From the NCBI GenBank assembly GCA_020057065.1, contig JAGVGM010000119.1:1-43008 (forward strand): 43,008 nt of DNA, written 5' to 3'. Below the pieces are notes generated by a model. The model was not told the DNA's origin. It saw nothing but the letters and a program-made list of their open reading frames with translations, and ran no database searches. Each line of letters begins with the position of its first letter. Within the stretch, counting starts at the first letter, position 1. Source of the stretch: Thermodesulfovibrionia bacterium (GTDB taxonomy: Bacteria > Nitrospirota > Thermodesulfovibrionia > UBA6902). The position numbers and the translations under genes are program-made. Positions 24,204 through 33,911 of this stretch are shown in pieces.

Positions 24204-26891
24204 ATGCCGGAACAGAATTGGAACGAACACAAAACAAGAAAACAATATATAGACAAGCTCCTGTTTAATTCAAAGTGGGGGCCTATCGTTTCTTTTGATG
24301 ACGGCAAGGCTTATGGCCATGCTTCTGTAGAGGAATATCCTACGCAGACAGGACCTTGTGATTACGTGCTTTTTCATGCGAAACGCCCTCTGGCGGCTGT
24401 CGAAGGAAAGAAAGTTTCGGTCGGGCCTCAAAACGTGCTTCAGCAAGCACAGCGTTACGCCCGCGGATTTCAGAAAAGTCCGTTTACTTTCGGTGAATAT
24501 CATCTCCCGTTTATTTACTCAACTAATGGCAAGATTATTTGGTTTCAGGATTTACGTCATCCCTTGAACCGTTCAAGAGAAATAACCGCAATCCATACAC
24601 CCAATGCTTTAGAGGAATTGCTCTCAAGGGACGAAGAAACCGCTAAGGCGTGGCTTAGGAACAATGCCATCGACAATCCGGTTTTACGCCCGTATCAGAA
24701 AGAAGCTATTGCGGCCATAGAACAGGCTATAGCTGATAGAAAACGCAACATGCTTGTTGCTATGGCAACCGGAACAGGAAAAACATTCACGATCATCAAT
24801 TTGATATACCGGCTTATGAAATCAGGACTTGCCAAACGTGTTTTATTCTTGGTGGATCGGCGCGCCCTCGCAGCGCAGGCGGTTACTGCGCTGGCAAGCT
24901 TTGAGGCAGAACCTGGTCTTAAATTCGATAAATGCTATGAGGTATACAGCCAGCGTTTCAGGCGCGAGGATTTAGATGAGGATATAAAGTTTGACCCAAA
25001 GGTCCTACCTACTGAATACTTAACAGATCCGAAAAGTCGCGATAGTTTTATGTATGTTTGTACTATTCAAAGGATGCGAATTAATCTTTTTGGTCAAGAA
25101 GGTATGTTCGGCGTTGCCTCGGGAGACCTTGAAGAAGATGAAGAAGCAGAAAAACTGGATATTCCCATCCACGCCTTTGATGTTGTCATAGCCGATGAAT
25201 GCCATCGCGGCTATACTGCCCAAGAGGAAAGCAAATGGCGCGAAGTCCTAAAACACTTTGACGGTATACGAATAGGCCTTACAGCTACGCCTGCTGCGCA
25301 TACAATGGCATTCTTCAAAGAAGTTGCCTTTCGTTATGAATATGAACGCGCCGTTAAAGAGGGATATTTGGTTGATTATGACGCAGTATCAATAAAATCA
25401 GATATAACGGTCAATGGCGCTTTCTTAAAAGAAGGTGAAGAAGTTGGTCTTAAAGATACCAAAACTGGGCAGTTAGTTTTTGATATCTTGGAAGATGAAC
25501 GCCTTCTTGAGCCGGAAAGCAACGAAGCTGAATGGACTGCCCCGGACCGCAATAAGAAAATCGTAAAAGAACTTAAAAAATATTTGCTCAGCCAGGAAGA
25601 ATCTTTGGGGCATTTCCCGAAGACACTAATTTTTGCTGATAATGACCTGCCCCATACCTCCCATTCCGACCAGTTGGTTGATATTTTAAGGGATGAATTT
25701 AATAGAGGCGATGCCTTTGTCCAGAAAATAACCGGAAGCCCTACGGTTGACAGGCCTCTTCAAAGGATACGAGAATTCAGAAACAGGCAAAACCCTGGGA
25801 TTGTGGTTACGGTTGATATGCTTTCTACTGGAGTAGATGTGCCTAAGATTGAGAACATAGTCTTTTTACGGTCAGTAAAATCAAGGATTCTCTTTGAGCA
25901 AATGATGGGCCGGGGCACGCGTCTGTGCCCGGAAATTAATAAGACTCACTTTACAGTCTTTGATTGTTTTGGCGGGACACTCTTAGAATACTTCAAGCAG
26001 ACAACCAGCATAACAGCCGAAGCGCCTGTAAAACCCACTAAAACGATTCAGGAGATAGTCCAGGCAATCGCCAATAATCAAAGCAGAGCTTATAACATTA
26101 GGGTCTTGTCAAAGAGGCTTCAGCGTATTTCAAAAAACATAACGCAAGAAAGCAGAAATGAGTTTAACTATATTCTTGGGGAAGATATTGCAGATTTTGC
26201 GATGAAGCTTGATGAAAAGCTTTCAAAGGACTGGGCTGGCACGATGAAGATTCTCCAAGGTGAGGCATTCTTACATTTATGCGAGAATTACCAAAGGCCG
26301 AAGCGCGAATTTATCATTGCTGAGTCAGCTGAGGACTATGTGGCTTCCGAAGTGATTTTTAGGGCGGCTGACGGTAAAGAGCTTAAGCCAGCGGATTACC
26401 TGAAAATGTTTGAGGAGTTTGTCAAAAAGAACCCGGAGCATATTGACGCAATCGACATTTTACTCAATAGGCCCCGGGATTTTCATACTGATGAGCTTAA
26501 GGCTTTGCGCGAAAAACTTGCAACTAAACCAGACAACCTGATAGACAAATTTAATGAGCGCAATTTGCGCAGGGCATACAACAAGGAATTAGCAGATATA
26601 GTTTCTATTATTCGGCATGCTGCCAAAAACGAAGACCTTTTAACTGTGGAAACCCGCATTGAACGAGCTTTGGCCACGGTGAAAGCAAGACATCATTTTA
26701 CCGATGGGCAGGAAAAGTGGCTTGAGCTGATTCAGCGCCATTTAGTCGCGAATCTGTTGATTGAAAAAGACGACATTGATTCCTTGCCAATCTTTACAAG
26801 GCAAGGAATGAATTATACAAAGCTAAATCGGATATTTGAAGGTAAGCTTGATGAACTCTTAAAAGAGATAAATGAGGCGGTGTTGACATGA
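24204..26891 (+). CDS. hsdR: Type I restriction-modification system, restriction/translocase subunit (system 2)
   Basis: The 895-residue HsdR is of the shorter EcoEI-like type. The nuclease region holds CDYVLFHAKRPLAAVEGKK (D and ExK of PD-(D/E)xK). The motor has Walker A ATGTGKT (K193), ADECHRGY as a DEAD-box variant, GLTATPA and QMMGRGTRLC. The C-terminal ~300 residues match the EcoEI_R_C helical region. It differs clearly from the 1057-residue HsdR at 4070, so the two systems are not recent duplicates. SD AGAGGAAG precedes the ATG. It overlaps hsdM by 4 nt. Confidence 0.95.
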   Translation: MPEQNWNEHKTRKQYIDKLLFNSKWGPIVSFDDGKAYGHASVEEYPTQTGPCDYVLFHAKRPLAAVEGKKVSVGPQNVLQQAQRYARGFQKSPFTFGEYHLPFIYSTNGKIIWFQDLRHPLNRSREITAIHTPNALEELLSRDEETAKAWLRNNAIDNPVLRPYQKEAIAAIEQAIADRKRNMLVAMATGTGKTFTIINLIYRLMKSGLAKRVLFLVDRRALAAQAVTALASFEAEPGLKFDKCYEVYSQRFRREDLDEDIKFDPKVLPTEYLTDPKSRDSFMYVCTIQRMRINLFGQEGMFGVASGDLEEDEEAEKLDIPIHAFDVVIADECHRGYTAQEESKWREVLKHFDGIRIGLTATPAAHTMAFFKEVAFRYEYERAVKEGYLVDYDAVSIKSDITVNGAFLKEGEEVGLKDTKTGQLVFDILEDERLLEPESNEAEWTAPDRNKKIVKELKKYLLSQEESLGHFPKTLIFADNDLPHTSHSDQLVDILRDEFNRGDAFVQKITGSPTVDRPLQRIREFRNRQNPGIVVTVDMLSTGVDVPKIENIVFLRSVKSRILFEQMMGRGTRLCPEINKTHFTVFDCFGGTLLEYFKQTTSITAEAPVKPTKTIQEIVQAIANNQSRAYNIRVLSKRLQRISKNITQESRNEFNYILGEDIADFAMKLDEKLSKDWAGTMKILQGEAFLHLCENYQRPKREFIIAESAEDYVASEVIFRAADGKELKPADYLKMFEEFVKKNPEHIDAIDILLNRPRDFHTDELKALREKLATKPDNLIDKFNERNLRRAYNKELADIVSIIRHAAKNEDLLTVETRIERALATVKARHHFTDGQEKWLELIQRHLVANLLIEKDDIDSLPIFTRQGMNYTKLNRIFEGKLDELLKEINEAVLT

Positions 26892-28303
26892 GTGACGTTG
26901 TCGGTAAATTATGGGGTTTTTGCCATACTCTTCGCCATGACGGAATTGATTACGGCGATTATATTGAACAGCTAACCTATCTTCTTTTTTTGAAGATGGC
27001 TGAGGAAAAAGGCGCCAATATTCCTAAGGAGTATTCTTGGCCGGTGTTACGCGAAAAGTCCGGGACAGAATTAACGGAATTTTATGTGGACGCTCTGCGC
27101 GGCCTTGGGAAACAAAAAGGCACGCTTGGCGATATCTATGCTGGAGCTATTTCAAAGTTTTCTAACCCGATTAATCTCAAGAGACTGATTAATCTCATTG
27201 ATGAGATCGAATGGACAAGCCTTAACGTGGATATCAAGGCAGCTGCTTATGAGGGCCTGCTTGAGAAATCCGCATCCGAAGGTAAAAAAGGCGCTGGCCA
27301 GTACTTTACGCCTCGGGTTCTCATCCAATCAATTGTCAGGTGCATGAAGCCGGATCCGCGTAAGTCAAAGGATTTTGTTATTCATGACCCGGCTGCTGGC
27401 ACAGGAGGTTTCTTAGTTTGTGCTTATGAGTGGTTGATAGAACATACTAAAGGTGGTCTTGAGCGAGACGATGCCAGGCGGATTACCAATAAGGTTTATA
27501 CCGGCACCGAGCTTGTAGCCAGGCCTCGTCGTCTTGCGCTTATGAATTTATATTTACATGGGATACATGCGAATATCTATCTCGGAGACTCAATTTACGA
27601 ACCGTTAAAAAGCACGCGATATGATTGTGTGCTTACTAATCCGCCCTTTGGCACCAAAGGCGCAAACCAGGCACCTGAGCGAGATGATTTCACAATTTCA
27701 ACCAGCAATAAACAACTCAATTTTATACAGCACGTTGTAAATATTCTAAAGCCTGGTGGACGTGCAGCTATGGTTTTGCCGGACAACTGTTTATTTGAGG
27801 ATAAAGCAACGGAGGTTATTGAAATTCTTACGCAGGATTGTGGTTTGCATACAATTCTGCGTCTGCCACGCGGGACATTTACGCCTTACAGTCAAGGAGT
27901 AAAAGCGAATGTGGTCTTCTTCCAGAGAGGGCTGCCAACTGAAAATGTCTGGATTTTTGACGCCCGCTCTAACGTACCCGGAATTACCAAAAAAGACAGG
28001 CCACTTTCTCCGGAACATTTTAAAGAATTTGAGAAATGTTTTGGCACGGATCCGAACGGACAGGGCAAGCGGACAGATCTGGGTGTTGAAGGCCGGTTCC
28101 GCAGATTTAATATTCAAGAAATCAAAGATCGTGGTTATAAGCTCGATATAACCTGGCTTAAGGATGAATCATCGGAAGACAGCGATGAGTTACCTGAGCC
28201 GCAAGATTTGGCAAGTGAAGCCATAACTGAACTTGAAGCGGTCGTTGATGACCTTCGGGAAATCGTGGAGCTTGTCGAAAAAGAAGAAGGCGTAGACAGA
28301 TGA
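26888..28303 (+). CDS. hsdM: Type I restriction-modification system, DNA N6-adenine methyltransferase subunit (system 2)
   Basis: The 471-residue HsdM has the helical N-terminal domain (LTYLLFLKMAEEKG), the linker GKKGAGQYFTPR, motif I DPAAGTGGFLVCAYEW and motif IV NPPF at N251. It is intact and translationally coupled on both sides (ATGA overlaps with hsdR and hsdS). Sequence blocks differ from the first HsdM, so the two methylases probably belong to different type I families and modify different targets. Confidence 0.95.
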   Translation: MSDVVGKLWGFCHTLRHDGIDYGDYIEQLTYLLFLKMAEEKGANIPKEYSWPVLREKSGTELTEFYVDALRGLGKQKGTLGDIYAGAISKFSNPINLKRLINLIDEIEWTSLNVDIKAAAYEGLLEKSASEGKKGAGQYFTPRVLIQSIVRCMKPDPRKSKDFVIHDPAAGTGGFLVCAYEWLIEHTKGGLERDDARRITNKVYTGTELVARPRRLALMNLYLHGIHANIYLGDSIYEPLKSTRYDCVLTNPPFGTKGANQAPERDDFTISTSNKQLNFIQHVVNILKPGGRAAMVLPDNCLFEDKATEVIEILTQDCGLHTILRLPRGTFTPYSQGVKANVVFFQRGLPTENVWIFDARSNVPGITKKDRPLSPEHFKEFEKCFGTDPNGQGKRTDLGVEGRFRRFNIQEIKDRGYKLDITWLKDESSEDSDELPEPQDLASEAITELEAVVDDLREIVELVEKEEGVDR

Positions 28304-29631
28304 GTAACGATTTGCCTCGAGGCTGGATGACTACAACGCTTGGAACAATTAGTTCTAAACCTCAATATGGATGGACGTGTAGGGCCGCTAATGTTGGTCA
28401 AATCAAATACGTTCGGACTACTGATATTTCTAATGGAAAAATTGATTGGCCAAGTGTTCCTTATTGCGAAGAGGTTCCTGAAGACATCGAGAAATATCGG
28501 GTCAAATCGAATGACATTCTTGTATCGCGAGCAGGTTCAGTAGGCGTTAGTTTACGTATCAAGGATGTTCCTTGTGATGCAGTGTTTGCATCGTACTTGA
28601 TTCGATTTAATGCATTGGATTCCATTGAGCCAAAATATATCGAAGCTTTTCTGAAATCGGATGGCTATTGGCGTTCTATCTCTGACTTTACTGCAGGTAT
28701 CGCGGTGCCGAATGTAAATGCTTCCAAATTGGCTTCTCTTGAGCTTCCTTTAGCTCCATTTAATGAACAACGTCGTATAGTATTGAAGCTTGAAAAATTG
28801 CTCAATAAAATCGAATCATCACAGAAACGGCTTACAAAAGTTAAGATCATCCTTAAACGATTCCGTCAATCCGTTCTCGCCGCTGCCTGCTCCGGCCGTC
28901 TTACCGCTGATTGGCGAGAGGAATCAGGCGGAGTGAGTAGCAAATTTAACAATAACAGTGCTGTTAATTTGCTGGATATTCCCGATACTTGGATTTGGAC
29001 AAAGCTTCCACGGACCGGAGAGATGAGTCGTGGGAGATCGCGCCATCGGCCAAGAAATGAACCGTCCTTATTTGGAGGGCAGTATCCATTTATTCAAACT
29101 GGAGATATTGCACAATCGGGTGGTCGAATAACTTCACATAAGCAGAATTACAGTGAAACGGGATTAACACAAAGTCGCCTTTGGCCTAAGGGAACTATTT
29201 GCATCACTATTGCTGCTAACATAGCCGAATCTGCGATTTTGACTTATCCGGCATGTTTCCCTGATAGTGTCGTTGGTATTATTGCGAATCCTAAGATTTG
29301 TGTTGCAGAGTATATTGAGTATTTCATCCGGGTTGCAAAAGCAGACCTTGCTATGTTTGCACCTGCTACTGCACAAAAGAACATTAACATTGCTATACTA
29401 AATGAAGTCTCTGTGCCTCTTCCGCCGTTGCCTGAACAACAGGAAATTGTACGTCGCGTGCGATCGCTTTTCAAGTTGGCTGACAAAATCGAGGCCCGCT
29501 ATACCAAAGCCCAAGCGCAGGTTGATAAGCTCACGCCGTCGATTCTCTCCAAGGCCTTCCGTGGCGAATTAGTTCCGCAGGACCCGAACGACGAGCCAGC
29601 GGAAGAATTATTACGAAGAATCAAAGGTTAG
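28300..29631 (+). CDS. hsdS: Type I restriction-modification system, DNA specificity subunit (system 2)
   Basis: The 443-residue HsdS has two target-recognition domains (about 1-150 and 210-370). After the first comes APFNEQRRIVLKLEKLLNKI, and after the second LPEQQEIVRRVRSLF, equivalent halves that show its internal pseudo-symmetry. It ends with SKAFRGELVPQDPNDEPAEE, a hallmark of the family. It fixes the DNA target of both methylation and cutting. The next gene starts 3 nt after its stop, so an accessory gene pair has been attached directly to the hsd operon. Confidence 0.95.
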   Translation: MSNDLPRGWMTTTLGTISSKPQYGWTCRAANVGQIKYVRTTDISNGKIDWPSVPYCEEVPEDIEKYRVKSNDILVSRAGSVGVSLRIKDVPCDAVFASYLIRFNALDSIEPKYIEAFLKSDGYWRSISDFTAGIAVPNVNASKLASLELPLAPFNEQRRIVLKLEKLLNKIESSQKRLTKVKIILKRFRQSVLAAACSGRLTADWREESGGVSSKFNNNSAVNLLDIPDTWIWTKLPRTGEMSRGRSRHRPRNEPSLFGGQYPFIQTGDIAQSGGRITSHKQNYSETGLTQSRLWPKGTICITIAANIAESAILTYPACFPDSVVGIIANPKICVAEYIEYFIRVAKADLAMFAPATAQKNINIAILNEVSVPLPPLPEQQEIVRRVRSLFKLADKIEARYTKAQAQVDKLTPSILSKAFRGELVPQDPNDEPAEELLRRIKG

Positions 29632-29634
29632 GAT

Positions 29635-30195
29635 ATGGCAGTCAAAGTCACCATAAATACGATTAATATCGATAAATTAAAAACGCTTAATGAGGATGTC
29701 TTAAGAAAGTATATCTTACTTCCTCTACTTGTTCATATAGAAGTTCAAAATATTATAGATATGCATGGTTCAAGTGAAAAGGGTATAGATATTTATTTTG
29801 AAACTTGCGATGCCTTTGGGCACAGGAGACGATTCGGTGTTCAAATAAAAAATAAAGATATTGTCTGTACCAGCCAACCCAATAAAGCAAACATTATCAC
29901 AATTATAAATCAGATAAAGATGGCATTTTCACGGCGTATAAAATTTGGCACCTCAGATAAAGGGAACGATGGAGTTCATATTGACGGATTTTACATTATT
30001 ACTTCTGGTAAAGTAAGCAAAGAGGCCGCCGATTGGATTTTTGAGAATAGGAATACCTATTCATATATTCAAATTGTCGATGGCGGTGAACTTATGGAAA
30101 TTATAAAAAATAAAGATGAATTAAAGAGAAGGAATTCGTCCGGTTTAATATTTTCATCCATAAAAAGTCAAACAGGTGCTGATAAAAATGAGTAA
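29635..30195 (+). CDS. Small PD-(D/E)xK nuclease-like protein (Mrr-type core), 186 aa
   Basis: I see a restriction-endonuclease-like core near residues 42-80: MHGSSEKGIDIYFE supplies the catalytic Asp after a glycine, and RRFGVQIKNKD supplies the QxK form found in Mrr-like and related nucleases. The rest (IIITINQIK, ITSGKVSKEAADWIFEN) fits a compact alpha/beta protein of the Mrr-N type. Activity is predicted from motif only. It begins 3 nt after hsdS and overlaps the large gene behind by 8 nt, so the two are probably made together. Confidence 0.6.
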   Translation: MAVKVTINTINIDKLKTLNEDVLRKYILLPLLVHIEVQNIIDMHGSSEKGIDIYFETCDAFGHRRRFGVQIKNKDIVCTSQPNKANIITIINQIKMAFSRRIKFGTSDKGNDGVHIDGFYIITSGKVSKEAADWIFENRNTYSYIQIVDGGELMEIIKNKDELKRRNSSGLIFSSIKSQTGADKNE

Positions 30196-33100
30196 AGCTG
30201 GGCAGTATACATTCACAGGCATTTCAGACCAAGCAGATATTACATTGCTTTATTTATTGCAAGGTAGCAAACGTAATGATTTTGTCAAAATCGTAGTTGA
30301 GGGAAAGGGCTGGGATGATTTTACTCTTATCTTTAAGGATTTTTTTGAAGACTATGAGGTAAAGTCATACAGCAAGCCTCTGTCTTTTGGCGATATAAAA
30401 AGGATAATTGGTAAGAAATCTAACAAACAATATGGCAAAAAAGACAAATTTAATATTATTGTCAGAAAGCTAAACCAAGACTTTAAAGATTGCCACGAAT
30501 ATGTCCACGAATACATTCATTGGATTGAAGCAAAAAGATTTAAGCGAGATTCTGTTGTTAAGAAACTATTAAAGAAAGGCTGGACAGTCGCGGATATTTC
30601 ATTTCTTGCCAAAACCGAGATTATTGAATTTGGAAAAATTGAGAATATTCACCAGAAAATATCCGAATATTTTGCTTTTAAATATCCTTTTTATTTAGAT
30701 CTGGAAGATCAGAAGAATATAGTTGCGCGTTTTTTCAAAGATATACTCCAGAAGGGCAAATCCGGAGGAGCTATTACGCAGAGCGAATTTAATACTGCGT
30801 TGCTTGCCTTTGAGAATCATATCGCGGATCAGCCCACTTCATTCTCTCCCACATTATCTATTGGCAGAAAAATATTTAATCTAAAAGATGAATTTTTGTG
30901 TGACAGCACGAGATTTAAAAATCTTAATCACAAAACCTATCTCAATCAATTGACCGCACATCCGCGATTGATATTTTATCTCTGCGATGAATTGGAAAAA
31001 AACTCCTTTTCTGTTGATGACTTCTCTTTCTTTATCGAAAAAGTATTGTTAAAAGAATGCTATATTCAATTAGCTATTAGGATATTGAAGAAAAAGTGGA
31101 CTCAGGACAAGGTCACGAGCGATTACCTTATTAATTTTGTGATCAAGAATTATAAGAAAATGTCCTACGATTTTAATTACGATGAGGCGCTTGAGATATT
31201 GAAGGAAATTGCTCAGAAAGATACTCAGGGAAAATATCAAGGCGAGATCATCGCTTTTCTGGAGAAGGACATACTACGCCCTTTTGAGAAAGAAAAGAAA
31301 AGAAAGATTGATAAAGAAAAACGCGGTTGGCGCGAAGATGAACATGTCGCAGGGATATTAAAGGTATTTTTGGAGCGCAGCAAAGATAAACGAGGATTTA
31401 TTGATTTCATTTTTAAATATTTCGATTTCACTAGCGATGATTTTGACAACGTTACTGAGACTCATCCATTGGTTTATTCTTTTGTCAAAGAATTTATTAA
31501 AGACAATTTATCGCGAAATTTTACCTATATTGTTAGAAAAATTTCGGATCAATTCAATGCTGAATATAATGGAAAATATAAAGGCTACGAATGGATTGGT
31601 AGCAGTGTTTCCCAGTGTGGCAGTGATTATTCTATCACGGATAAAGGTGTCGTCCGTCTGTTATTTCAGCCGTTATTTCTCGGTCTCTACAAAAAAAATG
31701 TAAAGGAATCATGGGTTTTTTTTAAAAAAAATATCCTAGAGAAAACGAAAAAGAGCGCTAGTAGAGACAATCCAGCTTATTTAAAACGTGCCTTGATACC
31801 GATTTTATTCGAACGTATTACTGATAAGAATTTGTCAAAAAAGGACGGAGAAAGGGCGTTTTATTATCTCGAGAATATCCTATGGATAAAAAAAGGTATT
31901 CCTGCAACTTCAGAAGTCGTATTTTATGCATTAAGAAATAGCAACTTAGAGCAAATTGGGTTTGATAAAATAATGAGTTTGATAAATATTGATTCGGTAA
32001 AATACAGACGAAGAGGCCATCCAGCAGGATACCCAACTAGCTTGTTTACAATTTCGGTTTTAATTAAATTAATTAAATTAGGCTATCAGCCAGCAAAAAA
32101 TTATTTCTTGGATTTAATCAAGAAACCAAATTTTATCAAGTATGATAATCGCAACTATGATTCATTTGAGCTTCTAGTTGCAGAAGGAATTCCTGAGAGT
32201 GACCCTGATTTTATTGTAGAATTATTTAACGTTTTTGATTTCGAAAAATATTTGAACACATTTGATAGAGATTTTGTGTGGGATAAAAGCGGTCTTATCA
32301 CGGGCTTAATAAAGAGGGATTGGAAAGACAATACCTCTAGAGGTCAAGAGATAGTGGCAGCGTTATTAAAAAATAAGACCCCCGGAGCGAAAGTCCTCGA
32401 GTTCCTGGCTGGACCTATTAGGGATCTATCTCAGACAGACGTAACAAAAGCTTATAATCTATTTTCTCCTTATTTACAAAATAAGAGCATATTTTGGAAT
32501 ACATTTCAGAATAATTCCTATGCTCGGGAAAGCATAGTGGGCATGGCTGAAGATTTGGTTAAAAATAAACAATATGAAGAAGCTAAGAAAATCGTTGAAC
32601 TATGCATTGATGATCCCGATCCAGACACAGATTCAAAAAGCGAATTTAATTACCATTTAAAGATAAAAAAAGGCGAGAAAGAAAGTTTAATTACAAGTGT
32701 CAGGGGAAAATTGGCGTGGGTTTTGCAAAAATTTGTTGTTTCAAATGAGTTGGAACTTATGGTCTATGCTTTTGAAAAAATCAAAATATTAATGGATATT
32801 GATGGTTCTTTGGCAAAAAAGCTGAATTATTCCGAGCCCGATCTATATGTAAGAAAAGAAGCTATAGTACCTTTTATTGAGCTATCTCATCCTTGGAGAC
32901 GAAAAAAATTAAATGAATATCGGACTGGCCTCGGTGACGAAGTCAAAAAGTTAGCGTTTCAGCTTATGCGTGGCTTGGATGAACAATTTCAATCCAGCTC
33001 AACTAATCCGAAGGATCTTGTAGAATATCTCTTGCATGTTTTCTCCCATATAAGAGATTTGAACGTGGACGATGCTAAGGATGTGTTGGGCTTTTTCGAA

Positions 33101-33739
33101 GCTCGAGAAGAAAGCCATGCTCATTTCCTTTTTACGTATTTTGCTGAATTTATTGAAGATGCTGGATTCGATAAGTCATATTTCAAAAATAAATTGAAAG
33201 AGCTATGTTCAAATGATAATCCTTTTAAAGAAACATTTGCCTGGGAATTCTGGAGAATGGCGGATGAGGATAGCGAGAAGAAAACAGATAATTTTCCAAG
33301 AATTGAGCAATATTGGAAACTGCTTTTTGACAAGTACCACGCCAGAACTTTTGATAATATATATAGGGCATTGGACATCACATTAAACTGGCTTAAAAAA
33401 TACAGCGAACATAAGGATTTGTTTAAAAAAGCCCTGGAGACAGAAGTAGCATTTTATTCGACTACTAAGCAACCGGTTCAACTGTGGGAACCCGGTTCAA
33501 AAACTTTCCAGATTTTGTTTGAACATTCAATAGATGATTTTTTGGAAGTACTACTTTTCTTGCTTGAAAAAATTCAGCAGGCCAATAATGCTGGGGCAAG
33601 CGTCCACTATTTCTTTATGCGAAACTGGATTAACATCTTTAAGTCGCTCAAAGGAATGAGCGTAGCTCAACAAGCAATTTCTGATAAAGTTAAAGCCTTA
33701 TTGGATGCACTCTATCCGGAATATGCTGTAGCTACTTAG
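30188..33739 (+). CDS. Giant protein with N-terminal PD-(D/E)xK-like site and long helical array, 1183 aa
   Basis: The N-terminus has a plausible nuclease core: VVEG (E38), WDDFTL (D43/D44) and YEVKSYSKPLSFGDIK (E57-x-K59), a D-x12-E-x-K spacing reminiscent of Cap4/DUF4297-type dsDNA nucleases. From about residue 150 to the end the protein is almost all alpha-helix, with repeating ~40-residue units of HEAT/ARM or TPR appearance. No Walker A or STAND ATPase motif is found. I chose ATG 30188 over a GTG at 30176. It is coupled to the small nuclease gene and behind hsdS. I infer a defence effector whose helical part senses or holds a target. I recognise no named family. Confidence 0.65.
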   Translation: MSKAGQYTFTGISDQADITLLYLLQGSKRNDFVKIVVEGKGWDDFTLIFKDFFEDYEVKSYSKPLSFGDIKRIIGKKSNKQYGKKDKFNIIVRKLNQDFKDCHEYVHEYIHWIEAKRFKRDSVVKKLLKKGWTVADISFLAKTEIIEFGKIENIHQKISEYFAFKYPFYLDLEDQKNIVARFFKDILQKGKSGGAITQSEFNTALLAFENHIADQPTSFSPTLSIGRKIFNLKDEFLCDSTRFKNLNHKTYLNQLTAHPRLIFYLCDELEKNSFSVDDFSFFIEKVLLKECYIQLAIRILKKKWTQDKVTSDYLINFVIKNYKKMSYDFNYDEALEILKEIAQKDTQGKYQGEIIAFLEKDILRPFEKEKKRKIDKEKRGWREDEHVAGILKVFLERSKDKRGFIDFIFKYFDFTSDDFDNVTETHPLVYSFVKEFIKDNLSRNFTYIVRKISDQFNAEYNGKYKGYEWIGSSVSQCGSDYSITDKGVVRLLFQPLFLGLYKKNVKESWVFFKKNILEKTKKSASRDNPAYLKRALIPILFERITDKNLSKKDGERAFYYLENILWIKKGIPATSEVVFYALRNSNLEQIGFDKIMSLINIDSVKYRRRGHPAGYPTSLFTISVLIKLIKLGYQPAKNYFLDLIKKPNFIKYDNRNYDSFELLVAEGIPESDPDFIVELFNVFDFEKYLNTFDRDFVWDKSGLITGLIKRDWKDNTSRGQEIVAALLKNKTPGAKVLEFLAGPIRDLSQTDVTKAYNLFSPYLQNKSIFWNTFQNNSYARESIVGMAEDLVKNKQYEEAKKIVELCIDDPDPDTDSKSEFNYHLKIKKGEKESLITSVRGKLAWVLQKFVVSNELELMVYAFEKIKILMDIDGSLAKKLNYSEPDLYVRKEAIVPFIELSHPWRRKKLNEYRTGLGDEVKKLAFQLMRGLDEQFQSSSTNPKDLVEYLLHVFSHIRDLNVDDAKDVLGFFEAREESHAHFLFTYFAEFIEDAGFDKSYFKNKLKELCSNDNPFKETFAWEFWRMADEDSEKKTDNFPRIEQYWKLLFDKYHARTFDNIYRALDITLNWLKKYSEHKDLFKKALETEVAFYSTTKQPVQLWEPGSKTFQILFEHSIDDFLEVLLFLLEKIQQANNAGASVHYFFMRNWINIFKSLKGMSVAQQAISDKVKALLDALYPEYAVAT

Positions 33740-33887
33740 AAATAGATCTTGCAAATCGGCAAGTAATTTCTTTTTGACGTTTCTCAATTGTAGCTTGACC
33801 GGCTATTCTTAAGAGGGTCTTGCCGAAGAAAGCGTGGGATCCATTTTCTGAAGGATTCATTTTATAAAAATCAGAAGTAATGAGCCA
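33732..33887 (-). pseudogene. Remnant of a serine recombinase C-terminal tail
   Basis: On the minus strand this encodes SDFYKMNPSENGSHAFFGKT then LLRIAGQATIEKRQ. The intact recombinase at 16247-18295 has DDFISIMKTTEDQSLIKRFS then GKTLLRIAGLSTPEQRQ, so the alignment is clear over about 40 residues. The frame is closed by TAG at 33732-33734, and a stop codon lies just upstream at 33888-33890, so only the tail survives. It overlaps the last codons of the 1183-residue protein's gene. It marks a second, decayed element of the same family. Confidence 0.65.
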
Positions 33888-33911
33888 CTAATCAAAAAAG
33901 GATAATAGGTT

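Noticed and set aside
30188-33739. Avs/STAND-type NTPase sensor
   Set aside because: No Walker A (GxxxxGK[ST]) or Walker B was found. The only GKS (in QKGKSGGAI) is not in a P-loop context.
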